Positions 1-6,552 of a stretch of DNA of 45,558 nt are shown piece after piece (within the stretch, counting starts at the first letter, position 1; every line of letters begins with the position of its first letter). The stretch is taken from NCBI RefSeq assembly GCF_028290495.1, contig NZ_JAQGJT010000126.1:1-45558 (forward strand), written 5' to 3'. Under the pieces are notes generated by a model. The model was not told the origin of the DNA. It did not search any database and saw nothing but the letters and a program-made list of their open reading frames with translations. The translations under genes were made by a program, and so were the position numbers. This DNA comes from Tardiphaga sp. GTDB taxonomy: Bacteria > Pseudomonadota > Alphaproteobacteria > Rhizobiales > Xanthobacteraceae.

Positions 1-57
1 CCGCGGGCAGTCATACCCGACACAGCAGTAAGTTCGCGGTTCGGTTCGCACAGCACG

Positions 58-504
58 ATGTGCCAGCCTGAGTTCGTAGTTTTCATTTCCGGCACGCTCG
101 TATCCCTCTTTCAAATCTCAGTTGCAGTGCGAACGGCCCGGAATACGCTGGGCTGGAAGGCGTCGATTTCGGCCGGAAAGCATATAGTGGTGGCCAAATG
201 GAGCGATTCGATTTTGACGCCGCAAGAATTAAGCCTGATCAAAGCCCGCTATTTCCGGTCGATATTGAATGTGGCCAGGCCAACCGACGAAGTTTCCGCT
301 CTCCGCCTGATAGGCTCGCTGGTGAATGACGCGCAGACAGCCGATGCGCCGCCCGATCTCGCCGCGGCCGAACTGGCGACACTGGAAGCCGTCCGGCGTC
401 TGGCAGAGAGCATGCATACGCGGGAGCACAGCTTGGCCGCCGCGTGGAATGGCGCCACCCGCGCCGTGCAACACTGGCTTGGATTGTTGGGTGAGCGCCC
501 GTAG
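58..504 (+). CDS. Hypothetical protein, element gene
   Basis: Open frame of 148 codons with no family I recognise. The second half, from about residue 60, is Ala/Leu/Glu-rich and probably helical, with G/C-rich third codon positions like a real gene. The first 50 residues are less convincing, and there is no clear ribosome binding site before the ATG at 58, so translation may begin further in. No signal peptide or clear membrane segment is seen. It lies at the truncated left side of the window, so its operon context is unknown. Confidence 0.45.
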   Translation: MCQPEFVVFISGTLVSLFQISVAVRTARNTLGWKASISAGKHIVVAKWSDSILTPQELSLIKARYFRSILNVARPTDEVSALRLIGSLVNDAQTADAPPDLAAAELATLEAVRRLAESMHTREHSLAAAWNGATRAVQHWLGLLGERP

Positions 505-564
505 AGCATCACCCTGCATTCTCCTCGTTTACTGGAGCCGCCAGAGATGCATTCCCGATGACCT

Positions 565-729
565 TCACGGTGACCGGAGCCCATTTGAGCAACCGGCACA
601 TGGCAGCACACCCGAGCGTCGCCCCGGCGCCTGGCAATGACAGCCAAAAGCCACGATCCCAAGCCGATCGATTTGAAGCTGGCGCTCCTCCGGGGTTTTG
701 TAATCGCGCATGTGGGTGATGGCGGTCAT
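565..729 (-). CDS. Possible small protein with a cysteine cluster
   Basis: Short leftward frame of 54 codons. The start at 729 is chosen because GAGGA precedes the ATG at about seven bases. It has a charged start (residues 7-22, THMRDYKTPEERQLQI) and a C-terminal half with the pattern C-x-C followed by C-x-x-C, which could bind a metal. No family is recognised. It lies downstream of the replication gene in the same direction, across the oppositely oriented gene at 1026-1268. Apart from this and the weak frame at 800-985, the stretch 505-1025 shows no gene I can support. Confidence 0.35.
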   Translation of the reverse strand: MTAITHMRDYKTPEERQLQIDRLGIVAFGCHCQAPGRRSGVLPCAGCSNGLRSP

Positions 730-799
730 GCGATGGTCCTCGAAATCTTGTGCGCCGGTGCCATTTTCTGTGCGCCGCATGCGCTGAATTAGTATCTGA

Positions 800-985
800 C
801 TGGCCGGGTTTGATGCCCGCTTCCGTTCCCGCCTGCAGGTTGCTCCGCAGTGCGCGGCCATTCCCCATCTCCAAGAACGCGCTGACCTGATCGTTGAGGA
901 CCTTCGCAGGCGCTACAAATTGATCGGCCCACGCTGCGGCAGCTCATATGTGCGCAGCGCTCCCCTGGAACAGATCGCACGATAG
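800..985 (+). CDS. Possible short coding frame without a clear start
   Basis: An uninterrupted 61-codon frame opens after a TGA at 797-799 and ends with TAG at 983-985. It reads as protein-like: an amphipathic stretch with LIVEDLRRRYKLIGPRCG near the middle. It contains no ATG, GTG or TTG near its beginning; only CTG at 800 is available. It may be a gene remnant, a misplaced start, or chance. It lies just upstream of the better supported gene at 1026. Confidence 0.22.
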   Translation: MAGFDARFRSRLQVAPQCAAIPHLQERADLIVEDLRRRYKLIGPRCGSSYVRSAPLEQIAR

Positions 986-1025
986 CCGGTTGAGCATTTA
1001 AACTGACCAGACGGAGATTGGAGCC

Positions 1026-1268
1026 ATGGCAACCGTAGTCGGCTATACGCCGCGAGATCTCGAGTTGATGGTGAAACGGGAACTGCGGAAGCATCACGAG
1101 ATCCCGGAAGCCCTGATTGTCGAAATTATGCGGGACGGACCGTCTTGGCGCGCGAAGGCTCGGTTCAAGGCCTCCGACGATCTCCCTGACACCCGCAAAG
1201 ACGAAATCGCCGCCCGCGTAGAACAGATTGGCCGACAGTTGGCCCCGCGACACGCCATGGTCGGCTGA
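1026..1268 (+). CDS. Hypothetical protein, 80 aa
   Basis: Small basic protein beginning MATVVGYTPRDLELMVKREL. The start is supported by GGAG shortly before the ATG (GGAGATTGGAGCC). Residues 10-30 look like an amphipathic helix; the middle, near DGPSWRAKARFKASDDL, looks like a beta hairpin; the end is again helical. No family is recognised with confidence. It is transcribed rightward and ends about 60 bases from the end of the leftward replication gene, so the two are convergent. Confidence 0.6.
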   Translation: MATVVGYTPRDLELMVKRELRKHHEIPEALIVEIMRDGPSWRAKARFKASDDLPDTRKDEIAARVEQIGRQLAPRHAMVG

Positions 1269-1327
1269 CCGTCCCCCGCTTCGTCCACGGCTTTCGCTCA
1301 GCGTTCGTCTTAGCTGGTCAGTTTCGC

Positions 1328-2278
1328 TCATGCAGCAGCTTCCTTGCGGGCAATATTCAGACGGTCAACGACATGACCAGGCGCTAGGCAATCGGCATGC
1401 CCAGGTGGAGCGCCGTAGTATTTCTCAGGCCAGACACCCGCTTCGCGATAACGCTGCAGCCGGTCCTCCCATTCGCTGTCGGTGAACGTCTTGGGATCGC
1501 GTGTGGGCGCCTCAATTTTCGTTTGAGCGAGCGGCACACCCACTTGCGGCGGCGCTTCCGGCTCGTCCGCGTAGCTGCCGGCGTTCAACCAGCTCGCCGG
1601 ATACGGGCAAAATTGCAGATCGCGATCCCGCCATGCCGCGGCGAACGTCTCCGTTTTCGCGAGCAAGTCGCTTCCCGAGATCTCGCCGCTGGCGATGACC
1701 TTGCCGTAAGCCCGCTCAGCGTCTTTCGGGGCCTTCTTTTTCGGATAGACCTCGTACCATTTTTGAAATCCCTCCGCCGCGCGCTTGGGCGCGTTACTTT
1801 TCTTCTTCTTTCTTTTTCCTTCTTCTTCTTCTGGCCCTTGGCTGGCCTTTGCTTGGCCCATTGGTTGGCCTTTAGGCTGGCCCGATGCTTGGCCCTCGTC
1901 CGCATCGCCGAATTGATATTCGTCGTATTTGCAGATCGTTATGATTGATTGTAGCTGGCCTTCTTGCTGGCCTGAATGCCGGTCTATTCGGCCGTCTGTT
2001 TCGAGACGGTCCAAAAACGTCCGAACTGCCTTCTCGGAAGACCAACTCCAAGCCGATCGCATGAACGCACGGGAGAACGACAGTTGCCCGCGCTTGATCT
2101 CTATAAATGTGTTGCCGCGACCGGTGCTAACCCGGACACGTTGCGGCTTCCACGCAGCCATAGCAATCAGCCACTGCCAGGCCTCGCGGCGAGTGAACGG
2201 CTCGCCGCCGAAGAAGGCATCGTCCTGATCGAACAGTTTTCGGCTGATCGCGATGACCCCTGCCCTGCTCATACCCAC
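1328..2278 (-). CDS. Phage-type replication initiator (O-like)
   Basis: A 316-residue protein with the layout of phage replication initiators. Residues 25-120 form a winged-helix-like domain typical of replisome organisers, with AWSWSSEKAVRTFLDRLETD as the likely recognition region. Residues 125-166 are a flexible linker of Gly-Gln-Pro/Ala repeats followed by an acidic then lysine-rich run (EEEEGKRKKKK). Residues 168-240 carry the C-terminal signature of these proteins: a WYEVYP core and later CPYPASWLNAGSYADEP. By family analogy the N-terminus binds origin DNA and the C-terminus helps bring in DnaB. It overlaps the end of the dnaB-like gene by 10 nt, so the two are probably translated together. 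The linker-coding DNA contains the repeats described as a candidate origin. Confidence 0.8.
   Translation of the reverse strand: MGMSRAGVIAISRKLFDQDDAFFGGEPFTRREAWQWLIAMAAWKPQRVRVSTGRGNTFIEIKRGQLSFSRAFMRSAWSWSSEKAVRTFLDRLETDGRIDRHSGQQEGQLQSIITICKYDEYQFGDADEGQASGQPKGQPMGQAKASQGPEEEEGKRKKKKSNAPKRAAEGFQKWYEVYPKKKAPKDAERAYGKVIASGEISGSDLLAKTETFAAAWRDRDLQFCPYPASWLNAGSYADEPEAPPQVGVPLAQTKIEAPTRDPKTFTDSEWEDRLQRYREAGVWPEKYYGAPPGHADCLAPGHVVDRLNIARKEAAA
1797..1972. other. Candidate replication origin: iterons plus pyrimidine tract
   Basis: TGGCC (GGCCA on the coding strand) begins at 1832, 1843, 1854, 1866, 1878, 1890, 1956 and 1968, so spacings are 11, 11, 12, 12, 12, 66 and 12. Directly beside the repeats, 1797-1832 is 36 uninterrupted pyrimidines. 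In phage lambda the origin lies inside gene O as iterons followed by an AT-rich, strand-asymmetric tract; here the order along the gene is the same. Copies at 1854-1890, 1956 and 1968 read as Gly-Gln codons, while those at 1843 and 1832 fall in the other two reading frames. This points to conservation of DNA rather than peptide. Function as an origin is inferred. Confidence 0.55.
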
Positions 2279-3708
2279 CTCGTTGCAGTGCGGATAGCGT
2301 TGCAGCCGGCGTCGAAGAATAGGTTTACCAGTCCGCCCTCGCCGTTGCGGTTCTTGGCGATGTTCGCTTCAAGTGCGTTGCGGACCTCCTGGAGCCGAGC
2401 CTCCCTTTTCTGGTCGATATCCTCATTGTCGCTCTTGGTGCGCTCCAGGTAGTAAGCTTCCCGGTAAAGAAAGATGATCAGGTCTGCATCCTGCTCGATG
2501 GCGCCGGAATCCCGAAGGTCCGAAAGCGTCGGCCGCTTTTCGTCCCGGGTCTCAACCTGGCGCGACAACTGGGCCAGCGCCAACACAGGTACGTTAAGTT
2601 CTTTCGCGAGCGCCTTGAGGCCGTTTGATATCTCCGTGACCTCATTGACGCGTTGGCCAGAGTAGCGCTTGGAGGCGGCCACCAGGTGCATGTGATCGAT
2701 CACGATCAGGCCGAGCGCCCCGCCCTTCCGTTCCAGCGTCGATTTGTGCCGGCGTGCGCGGGCAGCGATTTGCGAAAGCGACAACCCGCCCTGCAGCTCG
2801 ATGGTGAGCGGCAGGCCGCGCAGCTTGCGTTGGGCCGCGATGACTCGCTCGGCCTGATCTGTCGGCAGGCGGCCGCGGGCAATGGATTCGTATGTGATGC
2901 GGTCGCGATTGTCATAGCAGAGGTCCGCCAGGATGCGGTCAGACAAGCTGACCTCACTCATCTCGAGCGAGAAATAGAGACTCGCGACGCCGTTCAAGGC
3001 AGCGGCCTTCGCCATCGCCACCGCGACGCCGCTTTTTCCCATCCCCGGCCGGCCTGCCAAAATGATCAGATCGCCAGCCTGCAAGCCGCCGGTGCGGTCG
3101 TCGATGCCTGGCATCCCCGTTGCAATGCCGGTGACAAGGTCGGGATTTTCCATGCCCTTGACCATTCGGGCCAATGATCGATTCGACGCGGTCTCAATGT
3201 CCACCCGGATGGCATCGCGCTGCGCCGCAGGAGTGGCAATCTCGTCCAGCACATCGATTGCGGCGGCCGCGCTGTCGTGCGGCGAGGTATCCCCATGCGC
3301 GCTTGCGGTCAGGACGGCGGCGGCGTCCAGCAACTTGCGGCGGTCACTCAACTCGCGGATGGTGCGCGCGTAGTCCGGCGCATTGATGATCGTGGTGGCA
3401 GCGGCAGCAAGGCGAGCGACATACGCGCCGACCGTCATCTCACCGGGCAGGATAGTTCCCGCTAAAGACCGCAGTTCTGCGACTACGAGGCCGACGTCGA
3501 TCCGTTGGCCGGCGTTGTGTGCGCCCGAGATTTTCTCGAAAAGGAACTGGTGGACAGGCTCGAAGAAATCGACCGGAATCAACGGATACCGCCGCTCCAC
3601 CGCGTTCAGTGCATCCTGGTTCATGATGATAGCGCCCAACAGACACTGTTCCGCTTCGATGGAATGCGGCAGCATCGGTTCGCTAAAAAGGGCGTCGATA
3701 TAGGTCAT
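2269..3708 (-). CDS. dnaB: Replicative DNA helicase, DnaB family (element-encoded)
   Basis: Ring helicase that unwinds DNA at the fork, 479 residues, normal family length. The N-terminal DnaB domain covers about residues 12-120 (PHSIEAEQCLLGAI near the start). The RecA-like motor begins near 185, with Walker A GRPGMGKS at 219-226, Walker B LIVIDHMHLV at 334-343, LSRQVE at 381-386 and DLRDSGAIEQDADLIIF near 398-413. No intein or break is seen. It starts in a 4-nt ATGA overlap with the upstream small gene and its end overlaps the initiator gene. The chromosome must have its own dnaB elsewhere, so this copy probably serves element replication. Confidence 0.92.
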   Translation of the reverse strand: MTYIDALFSEPMLPHSIEAEQCLLGAIIMNQDALNAVERRYPLIPVDFFEPVHQFLFEKISGAHNAGQRIDVGLVVAELRSLAGTILPGEMTVGAYVARLAAAATTIINAPDYARTIRELSDRRKLLDAAAVLTASAHGDTSPHDSAAAAIDVLDEIATPAAQRDAIRVDIETASNRSLARMVKGMENPDLVTGIATGMPGIDDRTGGLQAGDLIILAGRPGMGKSGVAVAMAKAAALNGVASLYFSLEMSEVSLSDRILADLCYDNRDRITYESIARGRLPTDQAERVIAAQRKLRGLPLTIELQGGLSLSQIAARARRHKSTLERKGGALGLIVIDHMHLVAASKRYSGQRVNEVTEISNGLKALAKELNVPVLALAQLSRQVETRDEKRPTLSDLRDSGAIEQDADLIIFLYREAYYLERTKSDNEDIDQKREARLQEVRNALEANIAKNRNGEGGLVNLFFDAGCNAIRTATRWV

Positions 3709-3911
3709 TGGCGGTTCGTCGCCTGACCGTGCACCGCCGTCTTCGTGCTTCCGTCCGGCACGAACTCAGCCAGCCAACGTGACCACGCGCGACCCGCAGC
3801 AAAGCCGTCTTGAATGTCGTGGGATTTTTCGGCCCTGCGACTCGCTTCGATGAACTCGCGCCACAGCCGCTCCGGACGGGTTTCGAGACGCTGCAACTGC
3901 TCGGCCATCAC
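3705..3911 (-). CDS. Hypothetical protein, 68 aa, coupled to dnaB
   Basis: Small protein, Arg/Glu-rich in its first half, with a Trp-containing middle (RAWSRWLAEFVPDG). No family is recognised. The ATG at 3911 is preceded by GGAGGG, a strong ribosome binding site. The gene end overlaps the dnaB start by 4 nt, which implies translational coupling. Its position directly before dnaB suggests a replication accessory role, but nothing in the sequence proves this. Confidence 0.6.
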   Translation of the reverse strand: MMAEQLQRLETRPERLWREFIEASRRAEKSHDIQDGFAAGRAWSRWLAEFVPDGSTKTAVHGQATNRQ

Positions 3912-4093
3912 AGCTTCCCTCCAGCTTCGGCTTCAAGCGTCGGATCAATCCATAGCGCCACGTCCTCAGCCCATTTCGCCGAGTGATTGCCGATCCGCAG
4001 GAAGCATCGGGCCACTGAGCGCCGGATCCGTCGCTTCGAGAAGCCGTTCCAGACGGGCGATTCGAGTACGGAGCGCAGCCAGTTCATCAACAT
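3908..4093 (-). CDS. Possible small gene overlapping its neighbours
   Basis: A 61-codon leftward frame whose stop overlaps the next start in a TGATG arrangement, as expected for coupled genes. The C-terminal half, from about residue 28 (CFLRIGNHSAKWAEDVALWI), reads as protein-like; the first half is arginine-rich and overlaps the end of the gene at 3966-4358 in another frame. The true start may therefore lie further in, or the frame may be chance. If it is not a gene, 3912-3965 is a short non-coding gap. Confidence 0.3.
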   Translation of the reverse strand: MLMNWLRSVLESPVWNGFSKRRIRRSVARCFLRIGNHSAKWAEDVALWIDPTLEAEAGGKL

Positions 4094-4358
4094 CCGCTTC
4101 CAATCCTTGGCGCTGGCCGACCAGCGTCCGCAAATATTCGACCTCGTTTGCCCTGAGGCGGACGCGTGGATCTCGGTACCAGACGTCCTTGATCCGTGAC
4201 GCCGTCCAGTCCTTGACCTCGCGCCCTACCCTGCGAAGCACGGCTTTCTTGGACTCGTCAGCACGGCGGTTGCCGGCGACTTGTCGCAAAAGGCTCGATG
4301 CTTCGTTCAGCAGCAGCTCATTCATTTTGTCCGACCGAATTTCGGATTTTTCCGACAT
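3966..4358 (-). CDS. Hypothetical coiled-coil protein
   Basis: About 130 residues from the chosen ATG at 4358; starts at 4403 and 4328 are also possible and none has a decisive ribosome binding site. The first 55 residues are basic (RRVGREVKDWTASRIKDVWY), resembling a DNA-associated domain. Residues about 65-105 form a leucine heptad-like run (RTLVGQRQGLEADVDELAAL and RTRIARLERLLEATD), a likely coiled coil for dimerisation. No family is recognised. It belongs to the leftward operon of the Cro-like and replication genes, so an early regulatory or replication role is plausible. Confidence 0.55.
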   Translation of the reverse strand: MSEKSEIRSDKMNELLLNEASSLLRQVAGNRRADESKKAVLRRVGREVKDWTASRIKDVWYRDPRVRLRANEVEYLRTLVGQRQGLEADVDELAALRTRIARLERLLEATDPALSGPMLPADRQSLGEMG

Positions 4359-4390
4359 CGCCTGTGTCCCTATGTCTGGGACGAAAGGCG

Positions 4391-4654
4391 CTACGCACGA
4401 CAAGGCGAACTAAAGAACGACCAGGCAGCGCGCCGACAAAGTTTGGCGACAACGAAGGCGGCTGCTGATGAAGAGATTTGGAACAAAGCCCAGAGGGCCG
4501 GCACGCGCCGGTCTGCCAACGGGTAGTCGTTGCCTGCAGGGTTTGCCCCGGCCCTACCAGGCGCACACGGGCGAGCGGATGCGGATTGCCCCGTCGCGTC
4601 CGCTCGCTGCTGTGCAAGAAAGGATGAATGAATGAGAGTGCGATCGTCGGCCAT
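4391..4654 (-). CDS. Possible small element gene, 87 aa
   Basis: Frame beginning MADDRTLIHSSFLAQQRADA. Its ATG shares a base with the TAA stop of the upstream regulator gene (TAATG), and GGAGG lies just before, so coupled translation is possible. The composition, Ala/Arg/Ser-rich with a hydrophobic run around residues 55-72, is not distinctive and no family is recognised. The same stretch contains a 9-bp inverted repeat (4571-4579 with 4599-4607), so it could instead be an untranslated, structured leader. Confidence 0.35.
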   Translation of the reverse strand: MADDRTLIHSSFLAQQRADATGQSASARPCAPGRAGANPAGNDYPLADRRVPALWALFQISSSAAAFVVAKLCRRAAWSFFSSPCRA

Positions 4655-5025
4655 TACCCCTCCGCCTCGCACGAGGTTGCTCGCGTCGGACCTACGGACG
4701 ACGGCGGCGATCCTGCGGTATCAGGAGTGGGATCGAGAAATGATCCGGCTACATGGCCCGTTGTACTATCGAGAAGTAGGGTACGCTCTTCATTAGCTTC
4801 CGCCTGCAGAAATTCGGAGGGTTCAAGCAGAAGACCACCCTTCGCCGCATAGAGAAGAAGAGCAACATGGTGCCGCTGAGGAATGAGCCCGTTCGTCCCT
4901 CCCTTCGCCTTCGAATATTGCCACCGATATGGGGCTACAGACCCCACGCGCAGAAGGGACGCGACAACGGCCTCACCGCCTAATCGACGGATAATGGACG
5001 CTGCCGGGTTCGCACCTGTTCTCAT
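4654..5025 (-). CDS. Cro-like helix-turn-helix regulator (carph-isopro type)
   Basis: Probable DNA-binding protein of 123 residues. The start at 5025 is chosen over an upstream GTG at 5046 because AAGGAG lies about seven bases before the ATG. Residues 6-55 resemble the short helix-turn-helix domain of phage Cro-like proteins: IIRRLGGEAVVASLLRVG, then YRWQYSKAKGGTNGLIP and QRHHVALLLYA. The rest is low-complexity. It is divergent from the CI-like repressor across an AT-rich operator region, the classic Cro/CI arrangement, and heads the leftward replication operon. Family assignment comes from sequence pattern only. Confidence 0.7.
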   Translation of the reverse strand: MRTGANPAASIIRRLGGEAVVASLLRVGSVAPYRWQYSKAKGGTNGLIPQRHHVALLLYAAKGGLLLEPSEFLQAEANEERTLLLDSTTGHVAGSFLDPTPDTAGSPPSSVGPTRATSCEAEG

Positions 5026-5051
5026 GGACCTCTCCTTGGAGGCCACACTAT

Positions 5052-5066
5052 TTTCTAAAATAGAAA
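5052..5066. promoter_or_regulatory. Candidate repressor operator TTTCT-N5-AGAAA
   Basis: A perfect 5-bp inverted repeat with 5-bp spacer lies between the divergent Cro-like and CI-like genes. The same pattern occurs again beyond the repressor gene. The region 5047-5131 is strongly AT-rich and includes a weaker relative at 5083-5097. The position fits control of both divergent promoters. Confidence 0.55.
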
Positions 5067-5131
5067 TAATCGCAAGTGTTTTTTTCGATTATAGCGATTG
5101 CCCCCCTGCTCATTTTGCGAAATATGAAAAT

Positions 5132-5884
5132 ATGCCAAAAGATCCGAGCCGTAATGACATTGCTGTCGAATACATTGTCGGCGAGCTAGCGCGCACCCAA
5201 GCGGCCAAGGGCGCCTTAGCGAAGGCGATGAACATTAATGCCTCAGCCCTGTCCAAAATATTGAGCAGACAGCGGCAGGTCGATCTTGGGGAGCTTTTTC
5301 TCGCTCAAAGATTCTTCAATTCGCCTGCGGAAATTGAAGAGAGGCTGGTCTACGGGCTTTTCCCCGAGCTGAAGGGAAAGTACTCGAAAGACAAAATACC
5401 GTCGCTGAGCGACGAGGAAGCTCTCAGCACCGCAGAACGACTCCGTGCAGCAGAATCTAAGGCTCATAAAGCTGCACTTCAGGCTGACAAACTGCCTTGG
5501 CCGATCGAAATTTACATGACTGCCCCCGGCCCAAGTGCTCAAACGTTCGAAATATTTGATGCGGTCATTGACTACAAACTCCCCCCCCCTGCCGTTGGGA
5601 TACGTCGATTAAGGGGAATATACATATCCGGCGCGAGCGGCTCCCCCCGGTACAACGACGGCGAGTTAGTTCTCTATGACGTTGATCGTCCCGCCGCGAT
5701 CGGTGATTTTGTTCTAATAGAAGGCCCGCTGCAGGACGGAAAGCGCGAAGCGCGGGTTGGTCAAATGGTGGGACGAACGTTGGATGAGGTCGCTTTATTG
5801 ATGCTCGACGGATCAACGCAACAGATCAACTCCAACGCCATCTCTGCCACCAGGCGACTCGTTACCGTCGCCGACCTCATATAA
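5132..5884 (+). CDS. CI/LexA-like repressor with S24-type C-terminal domain
   Basis: Transcriptional regulator of 250 residues. The N-terminus carries a helix-turn-helix (about residues 10-55, with AKAMNINASALSKILSRQRQ). The C-terminus (about 165-250) matches the LexA/CI fold: GIYISGASGSPRYNDGELVL followed by DRPAAIGDFVLIEGPL. The usual G-x-S-M catalytic signature is altered (SGSP here) and I see no obvious catalytic lysine, so self-cleavage may be lost. The ATG at 5132 is chosen because longer versions would run through the operators and the divergent gene; its ribosome binding site is weak. Candidate operators lie on both sides of the gene, which fits autoregulation and control of the rightward genes. 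Confidence 0.8.
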   Translation: MPKDPSRNDIAVEYIVGELARTQAAKGALAKAMNINASALSKILSRQRQVDLGELFLAQRFFNSPAEIEERLVYGLFPELKGKYSKDKIPSLSDEEALSTAERLRAAESKAHKAALQADKLPWPIEIYMTAPGPSAQTFEIFDAVIDYKLPPPAVGIRRLRGIYISGASGSPRYNDGELVLYDVDRPAAIGDFVLIEGPLQDGKREARVGQMVGRTLDEVALLMLDGSTQQINSNAISATRRLVTVADLI

Positions 5885-5888
5885 AAAA

Positions 5889-5931
5889 TTTCTTAAATCG
5901 AAAATATCTGTTGTTTTTTCTTTTTTAGAAA
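5889..5931. promoter_or_regulatory. Two candidate repressor operators after the repressor gene
   Basis: 5917-5931 is TTTCT-TTTTT-AGAAA, the same half-sites and spacing as at 5052-5066. 5889-5903 is a near copy (TTTCT-TAAAT-CGAAA). They are 28 bp apart, close to an integral number of helical turns as for paired repressor sites, and precede the rightward early genes. Confidence 0.5.
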
Positions 5932-5937
5932 ATTATA

Positions 5938-5959
5938 TTGCTCCCGAGTTTGGGAGCAA
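5938..5959 (+). promoter_or_regulatory. Hairpin covering a ribosome binding site
   Basis: TTGCTCCC (5938-5945) pairs perfectly with GGGAGCAA (5952-5959) around a six-base loop. The 3' arm contains GGGAG, the likely ribosome binding site of the TTG start at 5965. There is no T-run, so it is not a typical terminator. It could limit translation of the first rightward gene. Confidence 0.4.
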
Positions 5960-5964
5960 ATGCT

Positions 5965-6303
5965 TTGTTCGAAGAACTAGTCACATACGCTTCTACCGTC
6001 CCGCCTGAAGACCGCCTCCCGACGTTCGCGGAGGTAGACGGCTTCGACGCCGATGCCGCTTGGGATCGCCTTTCGCCGACCGAGCAGCGTCGCGTAGGCA
6101 TCTTGGCCGTCCGGCTCGGCGTCATCGGCCAGCGCCTCAACTTCGAACATAACGATTGGACGCACGAGCAGGTGCGGATGATGGAAGTGCGCGAGAGCAA
6201 AGAGCTCGAAGCGTTCAACGACGCCGTCGAGCCGCTCTGGCAGACGCTGTTCGGTTGGGTCTGCCCCTCCTGGTCAAAGCCCGTCATCAAGCAGGTGGCC
6301 TGA
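5965..6303 (+). CDS. Hypothetical protein, first gene of the rightward set
   Basis: About 112 residues, acidic, with no recognised family. No in-frame ATG exists near the beginning; TTG at 5965 is chosen because GGGAG lies eight bases upstream, though TTG at 5938 or 5950 would also be in frame. Features include a Pro-rich start, an acidic middle (EVDGFDADAAWDRLSPTEQR) and a Trp-rich C-terminus. Its stop overlaps the next ATG (TGATG), so the two genes are coupled. Confidence 0.6.
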   Translation: MFEELVTYASTVPPEDRLPTFAEVDGFDADAAWDRLSPTEQRRVGILAVRLGVIGQRLNFEHNDWTHEQVRMMEVRESKELEAFNDAVEPLWQTLFGWVCPSWSKPVIKQVA

Positions 6304-6548
6304 TGGCTGACACCGTCACCGACCTGGCCAAGCTAACAACTGAGAACGTCGCGCTGCGCAAAGCCTGCCGACACGCGCGGTCCGATCTCGAAGCAATCAT
6401 CCCCACCGTCGAAGCAGCCTTGCCGGGCGTTCCGGCCTCCGGCTTACGCCAGACGTTGGGGCTGATCCATCGTGCGCTCGCGCTGAGACCAGCGAGCGAC
6501 GGAGGAAACCATCCGCAGCAATCCACCACTCATCGCGATAACTCATAG
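6303..6548 (+). CDS. Hypothetical small protein, 81 aa
   Basis: Begins MADTVTDLAKLTTENVALRK, a heptad-like helical run suggesting a short coiled coil over residues 4-30, followed by a Pro/Gly-containing middle and a polar tail. No family is recognised. The start overlaps the upstream stop by one base (TGATG), which fixes it well. It is followed five bases later by the next gene of the set. Confidence 0.6.
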   Translation: MADTVTDLAKLTTENVALRKACRHARSDLEAIIPTVEAALPGVPASGLRQTLGLIHRALALRPASDGGNHPQQSTTHRDNS

Positions 6549-6552
6549 GGGT

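Noticed and set aside
1832..1972. Short phased repeats taken as a CRISPR array
   Set aside because: The repeat is only about 5-6 bp with 11-12 bp period, lies inside a coding gene and has no cas genes nearby.
4883..5131. Longer N-terminus for the CI-like repressor
   Set aside because: It would read through the divergent regulator start and the operator region, and the added residues do not look like a helix-turn-helix protein.
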